From Bondarzewia mesenterica (lineage: Eukaryota; Basidiomycota; Agaricomycetes; Russulales; Bondarzewiaceae): a DNA stretch of 37,186 bases. This document shows positions 1 through 13,500 of this stretch, in pieces; the stretch's first letter is position 1, and each line of letters starts with the position of its first letter. Where the stretch lies: positions 3,818-41,003 of the forward strand of contig SGPL01000302.1 of the NCBI GenBank assembly GCA_004802705.1. Direction: 5' to 3'. The notes under the pieces are model-generated. The model did not search any database, had not been told where the DNA came from, and saw only the letters and a program-made list of their open reading frames with translations. The translations under genes and the position numbers were made by a program.

Positions 1-1518
1 GTGCCAGAGCTCCCTCCGTTGGNAAGCGTACNCTTGATCGCAGCGTCGAAGCGATTATTGGCTTNCAANTTNNTTNNATNAGCAAGACTTCAGGATGTAA
101 TTGCGAAAGNACGCACCGTATGCTTGCGAAGCATCCCACAGCATCACGCCACCGAAAGATGAGTACTGNTTCCGAGTTGCTACCGCGATCGAGCCGAGAG
201 TGTTGACATCGACATATCCAGANCCTGCTGCCGTGCTCGCGGCNGGAGCGCCAATGTAGATTTTGACATTGGGGTTGGGTGANACCGTCTTGGCCCATGT
301 GTCCCTNATNTNCAGANTNAGAAGNGTNCAGGTGAGCACATGGNAGGGANATTACCATTGACCAAANTTCCAGTCCTGATAAATGAGCGTCAACGNTGCN
401 CATTTCTCAANCGAAATGACGATTCACTCACGTTCGTGTTGGCATAGTTTTGAAGGCCACAGTAGTTGTTGTCTAATATTNGACGTGGTNAGNAGCCCGA
501 ATAAAATAGAGGAGGGAAACTCACAGAATTGGACATAAACAGCGTCAAAGCCTACTGCATTGATGATNGAGCCCATGTAAGCATCGGGGTATGGGCATTG
601 CGGCGCGCCAGTGATATAGTACCTGTGGGATCCGATCAATTCTGTTCTGATATTAGCTCACGCATGCTCGAAAAAACATACTGTTTGCTTGCCCCACTNG
701 CGTGCGACCGAATCNGGTTGATGAAATCAGGCCAGAAAGAAGAAGACCCTCCTTCGAGGTCCAGATCTACCCTAAAAATGTGTAGAAATCAGATGACAGC
801 TGTGAGACCATGGACATCAATTACGAACCCATCGAGGACCGCGCTCCCGAAAGGTCTTGTCGAGTTGGAACCACCAAGGAACAAGTTCCAGATGGTGTCG
901 GCGAAACCCTGGGCCTGACTGGTTGAAGTGAAACTGACGGCTCCAGTCGCACCACCGATACTAATNGTGACGATCTTGCCCTTCGACTGACACGTCTGGA
1001 TATCCGAGGCAAGGAAAGAGCAGTCTGGAAGATTAGTGCCGGAGAAAACTGCGTCGTCATTGACGTTACAGGTCTGATTTTTTCGTGCACATGATCAGAT
1101 GCTATNTGGGATGAAACGCGNGCGCNCAAAGTTGCAACTCACGTTGGCGAGATCTATGGAGGGCAGGTTGCCAGTGCTGAATGCCACGTTCAAAAACGCN
1201 ATCGGAAAGGCATCAATGCTGTTATCCTAATNAGCCAAGATCAGATGTAATCATGAGTGTCANNCCNAATATCNANCGAAAATCNGGTGANTTACCTGGC
1301 AATAGAACGCAAGGTTCTGTTGCCAATTNGCNGTGTCACTAGTNTGAGTAGCACCATAAGANTTCTGTCCCCANTACCTANAATCATGTCAGATAAAAGA
1401 AGGCGNAATATGGTTCAGGAACTTACACTGCAAGGTTGTCGTTGCGAGTGTTATCAAAAGAGAGAGACAGAGGCACGAAAGCCGCGAGAGNAAGGACCGC
1501 AGTCAGCTGAACAAGCAT
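1..1518 (-). CDS. Class III chitinase, GH18 (3' end beyond window)
   Basis: Secreted endo-chitinase that cleaves beta-1,4-GlcNAc links of cell-wall chitin. The ATG at 1518-1516 opens a hydrophobic signal peptide (MLVQLTAVL...). I place ten exons: 1427-1518, 1296-1377, 1143-1226, 829-1073, 682-771, 525-622, 432-472, 356-375, 117-304 and 1-61, with all phases agreeing. The class III signature YWGQNSYGAT opens exon 2. The GH18 catalytic box DGVDLDLE, with acid Glu at about residue 174, is complete and spans the exon 4/5 junction. Later landmarks are [10 protein letters not shown] and [15 protein letters not shown]. The frame is open at base 1 after about 333 codons, ending in a Gly/Ser-rich stretch that usually leads to a linker and sometimes a chitin-binding module. 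Scattered N calls mask single residues. It lies only 51 bp downstream of the next gene on the same strand. Confidence 0.93.
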
Positions 1519-4500
1519 CTTCGTAGAGAAGGAGGGGAAGCGAGCTGAAGTCCTTCGAGCCTAGTGAAGTCATTTATGTACTGAAATGTCATCGAGTACA
1601 AGTTCCGGCACCGCTGGATCAGAGAGAAGCGGGTCGGTGACACGCATGGAGAGTTGGTAGAGCACGACATACAGGGATGCTTCGTCTATANAAGGACGAG
1701 CACACGACCGAAGTGGATCAGTATGTGCATCGGGCAGACGCGCCTGGATGCAATATTTAGACGACCAGGGCGGGGCGAGCATTATCTTCGATGGTAACCG
1801 TGTGGTCGTCAACAAGGTTCCAAATTCCAGAATGGAATTCTCAGCTCAAGAGANATACGAAAGACCGCGGAAAACACCGTCAAAGGGCTCGAAATACCTA
1901 CCATGTTAGTCTGCTGCACGCCGGCTGCAAGATACGAGAGTGCGACGAAGAGAGAAGCCCGGAGACTGAGGTCATCGGATACGGAGGGCAACGAGGATCG
2001 AAGCATATGGCTAGGCGTTGCATGTGGCTTTGTAACTGAATGAAGCTCTGCTACATGATAAGGTCTACCCAAGTAGGCAACGAGTGATAGAGGGCCACTG
2101 GCAGAGGTCGTTCCCGATTCAACAGTATTCAACGATCTGACGTCGCGCGTTTCCTCCGTATCTCTCGAGTCTGTCTTGGGCTAGTGAACTATATCCATAG
2201 TCAAGGCAGAAACCAAGAGGATGACAAGACAGGCGGATCAGACCGACTGATTATCGCCTACTTTGGCATAAGGTGAGTCGCGCAAAACATAGTTGGAAGC
2301 GTACAGTGGAATGCAGATGCTTCTGATGCGCAAGTCGGGACCAATTCTAGTCTGGGTAGCCTGAGCTGGCAGAGCCCTGATTACTTTGCAGAGAATGGAC
2401 TCTACTATCAGGCAGGTTCAGGCCTGCTGATCCGAGCACGGGCAAATACATGTGTATGTGCAGGACTATCGATATCGCAAACGGAGGAAAAAGTTGGCTT
2501 CTGATTCATTCTCCGACAAGTCTACGACTTCGCGAAAGGCTTACATATTATGTAATAGATTTACTACTAACGGTGAACTACCATGGCATCTTCGGACTTG
2601 CCGTAGAAATTATGAGAGGATCCCTCATTATCATCTTCAAGTTCTTCTCCGCATGAAATCGACCAAAGTCGCATCTATTTACTCTTGCATTCCTCGTGTC
2701 TACCCATTACCGGAAATGACACCAGGTGAAATCTGGTGAAATTCGCTCAAGTCAACATGCCAGTGAGCGGCGTCCTAAGCACGGTGAATCACCTAGCTAC
2801 TCTTGGGTATTTACCATGCCATGTCGTTTAGAACCTCATCGCGGCAGGTCACTCAATTTCAAACACATCTTTCCGCTACAGTAAACATTTATTTGTCAAA
2901 AATTACAGGACCGTACGAACTCGTCGTCGCAATGTGTTCCATCAACTCTCATGCAACTCCTCACCAATAAATCACGGACCTTATAATCTAGCTTGACCTA
3001 TGTCTAGACTTGAATTATGTTGCCGTTGCGCCCGAAAACCAGGAGAAGGGGCAATCACATTTCTATTGATTCGTCTCTCGCTGGTAACGGCCGATCTCGC
3101 CGTGGACTGCACCATATACAACAATCTGAAGACCCAATACGAGGCTATCTTCGTCAGCTAAGTACGAGCAGGCTGAAGAGCTCCTCACCGAGTTGCGCAG
3201 CGCCTACGCAACGCGCTGAAGCTCGTAAACGAGAAAGAGCGAGAAAGCTACGAAACGAAGACCAGAAACAGGCTGTACTTGTTACCTAAGGACCACGATC
3301 ACATGACCAAGCTTTTCCATCACGTTGCTCCGGAGATAGATCCCATTTTTCTCCAGATGCGAATCGATCCGCCAAAAAAAGTGACTTTTCTTTGCTCTCT
3401 CGAACAAAGTCGTTTCTGTGCCACATCTTTTCTAGTCTCGTCTCAGACGAGCGTTCCATGCTGTTTGTACTCCACAGGATACGGTCGGATCTCTCACTCG
3501 CGTGTGTGGGGCGCTTCACTCCGAGGCCGGGACAAATGACTCGAGGATCCTAGTCAATTAGCCATCACGGGATATATATTTTTTCGACTCTTGTCTCCTT
3601 ACCTCTCAACTGCTTCCTGACCAACATGATGTCCTTTATCTGCCCTGTCACCTCAGCCTGTGTTTCGAATTTTAATTTCATTCGATTAATGCGCCTGGCC
3701 TTTGACGTCCAGGCGATTTGGGGATGACTCGAAATCCGGATGAGGAGCAGGCAAGTACTTGGAGTCCTCATGTTTGATACAACTCGTGCAAAAAAGGCTG
3801 ACAACCCTCTTGCGATCTGCGCAGTGTCACCAATGCGTATACGCCTATCTTCCGAGCATCCCTATTCTGTGCTTGTTCCGCTTCGGGGATGATTTGGCTC
3901 ATTCCCGTAACCTTCGTCGGCTGTTCTTACATCTTGACCATCACCCCCCTCTCCCCCCCCCTTCCCCATCTCTCTGTACCTTACCTTTCCAGCTTTCCGG
4001 TCGCATCTCTCGCGCATCCCATCAAGTCCATATCAATGCATCAGGCAAGAAGTACAAGGCAAGAGGCGAGGATGCATGTCACTAGGCAGCCACTCAAGAA
4101 ATAAAGCAGGTAAATGAGAAGGAAAGGGGAAGAGTGATACGTGACTATCACAAGGGATAAGGTGAGCAGACGGAAGTGATAGCAGGTATCATGCCTATAT
4201 TTACAAATATATCCAAGCACAGGAGCAAAATAACAGCAATATGAAGCAATATGCGTATCCAAGCGAGCAGGAGGGACATAAATTGGATGAAATGAGTTCA
4301 AGATGAGAATGTTGCGGCTGGAGTGAGGTGAGTTCGCGACATTTCATACCGGCGAAGTGTGCACTGACCGACCATGGCTTAAGAATCAAACAGAGGCAGA
4401 GGCACGAAGTCCCATTGCCCTCGCACCCGCACCGACACCGCCCTCCCATCCCAAAAATCGCTCGCCAGAAATTGTTGGAACTTCCGAAGCTTCCCCCATC

Positions 4501-7500
4501 ATCTCATCCCTCCATTGCATCACTCCCTTCGTCCTGGCCCACACCGAAATGAACAATATGCGCTTCAGCTTCCTGTTCAAAAAGAACCAGTGCGAGCTCC
4601 ACAACAAAGCGCCCTGCCTCCTCCCATGCATGTGCGCGAACATGTCGTCCTCGCTCGACCCATACGTGCGTCCTCCAGGCGAGGGGTGGCGGCGAGCGGC
4701 TTCATCGACGTCATAATCGTCGAACGCAAACGTTTCCTCTGGCTCGTCCGAAGACGTGTCAGAGTCGCCGACGCTCGCGATGTCGTCTTCCTCATCGGAG
4801 TAGTCATCTGCGTGGGGATCAGACTCGATATCGGGGACGTAGGAGAAGACTTCGCAATCGGCGAGCCCAATGACTTCGTCGAGGATGCGGTAGAGAGTCG
4901 GGTGTGTGCCAGCGACGATCTTGGATGGTGCATAGGGGCTTGGGAGGGACTGCGGTGGGGACGAGGAAGTTGGGAGGGAAGAGGGGAAGAAATCGTTTGA
5001 AGTTGGGGGATACGACGAGTATGTGCGAGGTGCACGCATGCCTGCGCGCTGAGGGGACGAAAGGGTGGTGCTGAGGGCGTTGAGGACACTGGCTCCGCTC
5101 TCTTCCTTGTTGAACTGCGCTGGCTTCACGTCTGAGAACTCATAGTCGGGGAAGGCGATGTTGAGGGTCGCGATGAGGAGATAGAGCGTCTTGCGCGACG
5201 CGTGCTTGTCGATGGGTCCGAAGGGGGTCATCTCGGCCTCGCGATCGAGGGTGATGAACGAGGGGAGCGGGGGGGAGTTGGAGACCTCGTCGTTGTATGC
5301 ATGTTCGAGCGATTTGAAGAGTTTCTTGTCGCGTTTGATGTTCTTACAGCTGTAGGCCTCTATGCGGGTGTGAACTGAGCATTCGGGGCCCTCGTGAGAT
5401 AGCGCTTGGGCGAGGCGAGATAGCTCGGGTACTTCGATGTACTTCATGGTCTGTGTGCGCTATATGGAGCGGAATTATCGCCGGTGGGGATGGTAAATGA
5501 GGGGGAAGTAGATAGACGGCGTATTTGAAGGCGGAGGACGACGGTGTGTTGAGTCCTTGAGATAGCAGCCAGGCTCAAGTCGGAGAGGAGACAGCTGGGG
5601 CCCGGTGGCCAAGAGAGCGACCAGCCAATCACAGCGCGTCTCGCCTTCCTCCTATGGTCCTTGCTCGGTGGCGCGCACGTTGGGACAGTTCGAATACCGA
5701 ACGCTAGTTGCACCCTCGCACACGTTCCAAGCATCACACCCAATGTTCAGCCCTCTGCAGATTGCCCGTAAAGGCATGCAGAGCCCGCGACGGTGGGGTC
5801 GAGATTGCGGCGACGAGGCGAGAGAGGGCGAGAGCTCACCTGACCGACTTTCTCTGGTGAATAGAAGGATTCTGTAGCAAATCCGCAGGTGCCGCAGTAT
5901 GGAATCGTATCCTTTGGATTTGTGCGCATCTGTCTGTGCGCAGTGTAGATGTGCTATGCAAGTTAAGTTTTTGGCTAACTTTATACAGAGGCAGACCTTC
6001 CCACCGACGCGCAGCTATGTGGGCTGCTCCCGCAGTCTTCGGCGAGCGGTGTCTTACAACTTCAAGTACTTTGACTGACGATATCCGCACACCTCGCTTC
6101 CTAGATCCTTTGATGTCTGGGTCTGCACTGCTAAGCCCTAGGTTTGCCTACCAGGTACATCAGCACACAATAAGCATGAGTTATTCTCTGACATCTACCA
6201 AGGTTGAGTCAGACAAAGTTTCACAGTTTTGATCCAGGTGACGAATCTTGCTTGGACTCGGCTTGAACTTGATGGGAGCTCATCACCGTCCCTTCTACTT
6301 ATGCCGTTGGTCCCCCAGTTGGGAGGCGAACTTACCACATTGATCCGTCGATTTACCACGGCCCTTCTCTACATAACCTTCTCCCTCAATTTTTTTCACG
6401 ACCACAATTGTAATTGTTCCTTCTCTCAAACTGTTTCTTATGCTCTCCTCTCGGTACTACCTCGGTGAGTTATTATTACTTGGACCACGTCCCTGATCTT
6501 GCATCTTGTTTCAGATGATTTTCTCTCCCTCCGCGCCTGCCTTTCTCCTTCGAGGGATCGTCGTACATGCTCGGAGCCCGAGCCCGAGGGCGCTCGGCTT
6601 CAAATGCGCCGCACCACCGTTGATAGAACAAGAGAAAGACCGATCCACCCGAGGTCCGAATGTGTTATTATGGCTGCTCTGTGACGGATGTCATTTTCTT
6701 ACCGTCATTCTTGTGCATATTGATGAAAAATCAGTCCGTGGTTTTTCATCTACGTCCCCGCGCGTCCGTGATGAGCTTGAATGAGTTGTTTTTACGACAG
6801 TGGACCTCAGTAGACTCTGTCCGTTGGTAAGGCATGCATTCAAGATTCCCCGATTGAACGTTGTTGTTCCAGCGGCTAGCTTTTCATCGGTACTTCCATC
6901 AATCTCGAAATAGAATGTTCTTGGGATACAGTACCACCTGAAGACGTATCTGGCCGTCGATGGAGGTTCAATCATATATTCCATCGGATTGGAGCTGCTT
7001 TCTATGCAATTTCTGTCCATCTGACAGTTTTTGATGTCATTTCGTAGCGAAAAGGACTTGCAGAACAGTTGTGGCGCCAAGCGCAGAGCTCAAATTCCAT
7101 TCAATATCATTAGTTGCCGCTGAGAGATCAACTCCCCATCCCCAATGAAATCATCCAGCAATGGGACACATGATGGGCGTTATATATCCCCAGATGACCT
7201 GCTCGGCATGGTCGCACGACATGGTTATAGTTAGCACTTTGTGATGATATCTCTTGCTCGGACGCAATCAGACGCAATCTTGTGCAGCGCGATATAAATA
7301 TCACATGAAAGAGCCACCAGAGCTTGCCTATTTCATCTGCTGTCTCTCAGCAGTTGGGAGTACACAGCGCCCGAACACCTTCTTCCCCGACCTTTGAGCT
7401 CGTCGACCATCCAATTTCACGTCCTCACAGTCTTTCCATTCGTTCGCCATGTCTGATATTAAAGTCGACGGTTTCAAGGTGTCGCGCACTTGTTCATGCT

Positions 7501-10500
7501 GATACGACGGAGCGAGGCTGACGCGGGAGTACCCACACAGGCCTCAGAAATTCTGGCTACCCTCTCACAAGTATTCGAAAACTACTCGGACGAGGAGAAG
7601 AAGGCGCTCATANAAAAAAGGTACGTGTCTCCCCCCTTCCCCTCCATCACATCGCTCAAGCATGGACAGACGAACGGCATCTTCGAGCTGCGCATCAAGA
7701 ACGAGGCAGACGTCGAGGGTGTGTGGACAATCGACATGAAGAAGACGGGCACAGTATACAAGGGCGACGCCAAGCCCAAACCCGACGTCGCGCTTATCCT
7801 CTCCGACGACACTTTCGCAGGGCTCGCCGAGGGTAAGCTCGATGGCCAGAAGGCGTTCCTCACCGGCAAGCTCAAGACAAAGGGCAACATGATGCTCGCT
7901 ACCAAGCTTGATGGCCTGCTCAAGGTAACGTCGTGTTTGTTGTGGTCCGGTGGTATCGTGCTGACGTGTCCGTTGCATTTTCAGGTCGCAAAGACGAAGA
8001 CGAAGCTGTAAAGCTGTAGATACTCTGTCTGTACACTTTACCCTCCCCTGTAGACTCAAATTACGGCCCCCGCCCTCAGCCAAGCCCTCACCCTCTCTTG
8101 AAATCGGAACGAACAAAGTCTCGTTTTCGCGAAACACACTTTACCCCTTACCCGTAGATTCCGCATATTAGGCTATCTGTGTTATTTCGTACGTGGCTTT
8201 GTCCACTTTCTCTATCAAGCATGGTTATTCTCGAACGCGAACTCGGAAGTGTTATGCCATATTATCGGAAAACGAGCGTAGCAGAGCGGGGAATATAAGA
8301 AGCATATATACAAGTGCGAGCCGATCCACCCAAACATTGAGGTAAACTACATAGACTGTAAGATGAAGGAAGGTCAGAGACCGAAATGGGCGCACATCAG
8401 AACATGCCGCCGAACAATCCTCTTGCTCTGCGAGGTGTGGGCTGCACGTCTGTGCGGAGTGTTGAGAGGCTGTTCAGCTGTTTCATAACCTATCACAGCA
8501 ACATCGGTAACGAGGTTCGATACATATATTAGACAAACAACGCAGCGTACCTCCTCCAGCTTATCCTTTCGCTCCTGCAGATCCAGATGTCGCCTCACCA
8601 CCGGATTCTCTCGTGCAAACTCGATGATCTCTGACCGATCCAGATTATACAGCAACCTAGAATCGATCTCCCGAGGGAATTGGTAGAAGAATTGGTCGAG
8701 TAGCTCAATATTGATGAACATCGCTGATGTATACGCCAGCTTGTCTGCGACGACGCTAAGGAATGCTTCTGGGCAGAGAAGATCGTTGTCCGGACCACCG
8801 CGACACCGCTTGGATTTGAGCGCGGCGAGACGCAGTTTGAGGATGCTCAACCGGTCAGTATACAGTGCAGCGTGTCGTGCTGTTGGACATACGATGCGTC
8901 AGGAAATTTTTCTGTGTGACCATATCACAGATTGCGCTCACCATCAAGAATTTGCCCTGGAGGATACTTATATGACTCCTCCTCAGTCGGGACGACGTCC
9001 TCTTCTTCACCTGCGGCTATCAACGATAGCCTCTTCTTCTTCTTTTCCAGCTCCTTCTCCTGTAGCTCCCTTACATACCCCATCAGGTTACTCAACCGTC
9101 TACTTCCGCCCACTCGCTTCCTCAGCTCCTTCAACTTATCCTCGCACATCACCATCTCCCTCTCAAACAACCCCACTGCCTCCTTCCTCCCGCTCTCCCA
9201 CTCTCTCTCGTCCACTTCAATTTCATACTTATATGGCTTGATGCAGTTCTCAACCTGATCGGCCGTGAGCGGGATCCGATCGCGCAGGATCATGTGCGCA
9301 AACTGAACCAGCCGCTCTGCCGTGCCGGGGTGATACGTGAATGGCTCGCCCGACGCGATGCTGTCGATGAGCGCGCGCAACCCGTCAGCGACTAACAGCG
9401 TCGCGTCACGCCCAACGCCCGATTTCGTCAGCAGCGACGAGGCCGCCTCAAGTTTGTACCTCCAGTATGGTTCGACCTCTTCCGGCCTGATCTTGGTGTC
9501 CGCGCCGATCGCGGTGAACTCGCCAACGCGCTTGTCGCTCCAATACAATTGCTCCAGCACGTCCATCACACGCTCGTCCAGCATCGCCTTGAGTTTTTCG
9601 CGCACCGCGGGCTTGCGGAATTGTGTCGTGAAGTCCTTGAAGCGCGCCTTGAGTGCGTCGAAGGTCTCGGCGACATACGACTCGGGCGAGATCCGCCTGT
9701 CGTTGTACTGCACTTTGAATTGGTACTGCGCTTCTTCGAGCTCGAGCTGTACCGCGTTCGTGATTCCATGAAGAGAGGATGCCATGGAAGACTCGAGGAC
9801 GTCCATCAAGCGCTTGCGCAGGGTGTCCGTTCCCACCATCAGTGACGCCGAGCTGTAGAACTGCTCCTTGTGCACCCGGAAGTAGTCATCCCCGCGTCGA
9901 GCGACGGCATCCGTGGTTTCGCGGCGCCCCTGCTTCCCGGATGGCTTGCACACCACGCCGACGTAACCCAGGTGCAGCGGATAACGGTTTCCAGACAAGA
10001 TTGTAGCGCCCTGGTCAGGGGCGACCAAATCCATCTTGGTAACGACGCCGATCGTGCGCAGGCCGAGAGGGTCGACCTTCCTACTGGCTCGGAGAGCCGG
10101 AGAATTGGCGAGATCAACGTCAGCGGCGCAGACGGCGAGGATGATGTTCGGTTCTCGGATGTATTTCTCGCAGAGCACGGCAATCTTTTCCTTCAGCGAT
10201 TCTGGCTGGTCCAAGGACGAGATCTGGACGTAGCCAGGCAAGTCGATGAGAGTCAGGTCGGGGACGTTGGGGCTGTAGATGCGAAGGTCAATCGGATCAT
10301 TGGAGACAGCATCGGTGGTGGGGACAGCCATGTTCAAGTCAGTAAGCGTTTGCTGGATATGCGAGAAATCCGCAATCTTTCCCAGACCGAGCCCAGGGAA
10401 TTCGCCGTACTCTGCTGGCGGTGAGCCATTTGTTGCGGGAGTATGGATTAGCGTGAGTTCGATGGGCCGACGAGTAACCATATTGTTGCCCCTGCGGGGC

Positions 10501-13500
10501 GTCAGTGAAAATCAGATAAAAGAGAAAGATGGGCGCACTTGGGGAGGAATTCATGTCCAACGATAGCTTCCAGCACCGAGCTCTTGCCTGAACTCTGACT
10601 GCCGATGACCACGATACTTGGGAGCTTGAGGGCATCGCTTTGGTCAATGCTCAGAAGCATGCTCCGGATTTCAATCAACTTCTTCGTCAAGTGCATGAGT
10701 CCGTTTTGCCGCGAATCCGAAGCGAAATTGTCCGTATCCTCAATCGTGACCTTCGAGTCCGAGGGAGAAGACATCGTAGCTGCTACGAGTGCAGCTATTG
10801 CGGCGTTCTCACCGTCTGGCCGTTCGCTCTTTGATGACCCATCCTGCTTGTGATCAGACCCGCCCTCACCCTCACCCTCATCCCCCTTCGCCGCGAAGAG
10901 GTCTTTGAGGTCTTTGATAAACTGAGGCGTTTCGAATTTCGGCAGCTTAACTTCCGAGACGCGGCCGGATACCGCCTTCAAGCCATCAGATGCCGTGTCA
11001 AAGACATCCGTCGCAGTGTCCTTAACGGAGGTGATCCACCCCTCAGACTTCTTTCTGAATTCTGGAGACAGTAACAGCTATGTATGAGACAGCAGCGGGT
11101 TCATGGAGTGACACTCACCTTCAAACTTGTAATTTGCATACGTGAATCCCCCAGCACCAACAGTAGCCCCTGCTATAGGCACCCTGAATGCCTTCAAGAC
11201 GAACTTGGGGATGGAAGAATATGACAGACCACGAGCACCGGAATGACGGAATGCTGCGGCAGATGAGGCGTAGCGTGGGCGGAGACGAGCAGGGTGAGGT
11301 GAGAGGATGGTGGTGAAATGTCTGTGTGTAGACCTCATAGATTCTGCCTGTCTACGAGACGCGTTCAAGCCATATGTTACAGTTTTTTGCGCAGAGAGGG
11401 AACGGAGGAAAGCCGAAGACATAGTTCCGATACGCGGTTGCGACAGTGTAATGAATCACGCCCACCAGATCCTAGAGATATTCAGCTAGGGTCACTCTTA
11501 ATGGCTCTATGGCTTCAGGGACTATTCATGTGGACGAGAACCTAGCCAGAACGAAGTAAAGCAAGAACGAAGGGCAAAGTGCAGTTCAAGTGAGCCAAAA
11601 CCCGCTTACACTTTCGTCACCGTTCTCGCCAACGGCAAGTCACACCCAAGTCACTTTTAGTCACGCAACGCAACATTGCTGCGTGACAAGCGCGGCAAAC
11701 TTGCGGCAAACACACCATTGTGTTTTCTCGGAAAGTTTTTGTGGAAAAACTTCTACAAAAAGGACAAACTGACTCCCATATGTCACGATTTTGCCACGCT
11801 TATGTCACAGATCTCGTGACAATTTCTGAAATATTTGTCCTTTTCTAGGAGTTTTTCCACGATCTCTCCCTGCCAACTCCCAGCTGTGAGCTCAAGGCAA
11901 CTGAAGCCTGCTCATTTGTTTGCCTTGCTGATGCCACCAGAATCTCACTGTTGACCGTGCTCCTGTACTTTTGAACGGACTGAGTTTTCAAAATGGCAGA
12001 CCCTCCTCAGACAGATGTTCCACGACTTTCGGCTCTCCCTACGGCCAACCTTCGCACTCGTACAGGCCCATCGCAGTCTTTTGTCGATCAGAACTCCGAT
12101 GAATATTTGGACAACATCGAGGAGGAATGGAATAAGAAAGTGGATGCTGAGATAGAAACGCTGGCCGATGGCATGGTTGACCTAGTAAATCTGGCTACGG
12201 TGAGTGATTGATTTACAGGGTTCAGAGCCAGGACGCCTGGTACTGAACCAGGGGGAGTCATTGTAGATTGGAGACAAGGATAAGTTCAGAATAGCACAAG
12301 AAGCTTTCCAGGCCCAGTCTCGTGCAGAATCTATGGTATGAAAGCCTCCGAACATACACCTGAACGCTTCATGAGTGCTTTCCATGCTTTTGCTGAATAG
12401 TGCGCATAGGTCCGGGCGGCAAACTCGCTCCTTTCTATCATCCATTCAATGAAGTTGCTCCTTCTCCTCTCGGACGAAGCTCAGATCGTGAATCGAAGAG
12501 ATGCAGAGTTCAAATCTGCACAGCAAGAGAAAGAGGAAGCGAAGAGGAAAGTAGCAGAGCTATTGAATGAGCTGTTTCGGCAATCCTCCGCCGACACCCG
12601 TACTACGGCTCAACATTCCACGAACCGCACGAGCTCGAATACTTGAGCTCGACAAATGTGCTGGTAGACGAACAGCGTGATCTTTATCTCACGATCCTTG
12701 CCAAGTGTGAGCACGCACATCCTATCTTCTTCCGCTCGTTCTTAACGCTATATTTGTAGAACCTTGACCACTCTTCCTGGAATAGGCTATTCAATGTCAA
12801 GTGTTCATGAATTCTCTTCCCTGCCACTGTCGATGGTTCTGCCGGCTTTTTCGTTGAAATTTTTTGAACTCTATTGGTGTCAAATGATTCAGGTCCATTA
12901 ATTTTTTTCGTCTGACCAGCATGCGCTGTTCACATTGTCATTGCGATCCCTTCGCATCTGTTCCAGAAAATCATCGTAGCTTTCGTAATTTCTTCCTCAT
13001 TTGGCTTCCACTTCAGCAAGATTCAGCTCGATTGCCTTTTTTGCAAAGCCGATTCATCACCCAATAATCCAAATCTGAAGTTGGCATATTCTGTCACTCT
13101 GTGCTTCCGCCGAGGAGACCACGTTATTGTTTGCGAAGCCGATAGCGTCCCACTTAGATCCCTCAGGTGAGGTGAGACAGACCCTTTGAGGTTGGACGTG
13201 ACTTGTCATTGGAGAGATACCACTTGACGACCAGGTCTGTTCATGAACTTTACCCCTGACTTCCATCATACGACGGTCACATCCGTACACCATCGATCGG
13301 CGCCGTATGCATGTAGCGGCAAGCATCTTATCATCTCCCAAGTTGGCGCAACCACGAGGTTTGATATGTTTGTCCAGGTTAAAAGGCAATGGTGACGTTC
13401 AAGCAAGATGCGGGTGGTACGTGCCGACTCAGTTGTTCTTGTAACTGAATCTTTTTTCTTATCCTCCTTCTCGTCATTAGGTATTCAACGGGCAAAGACG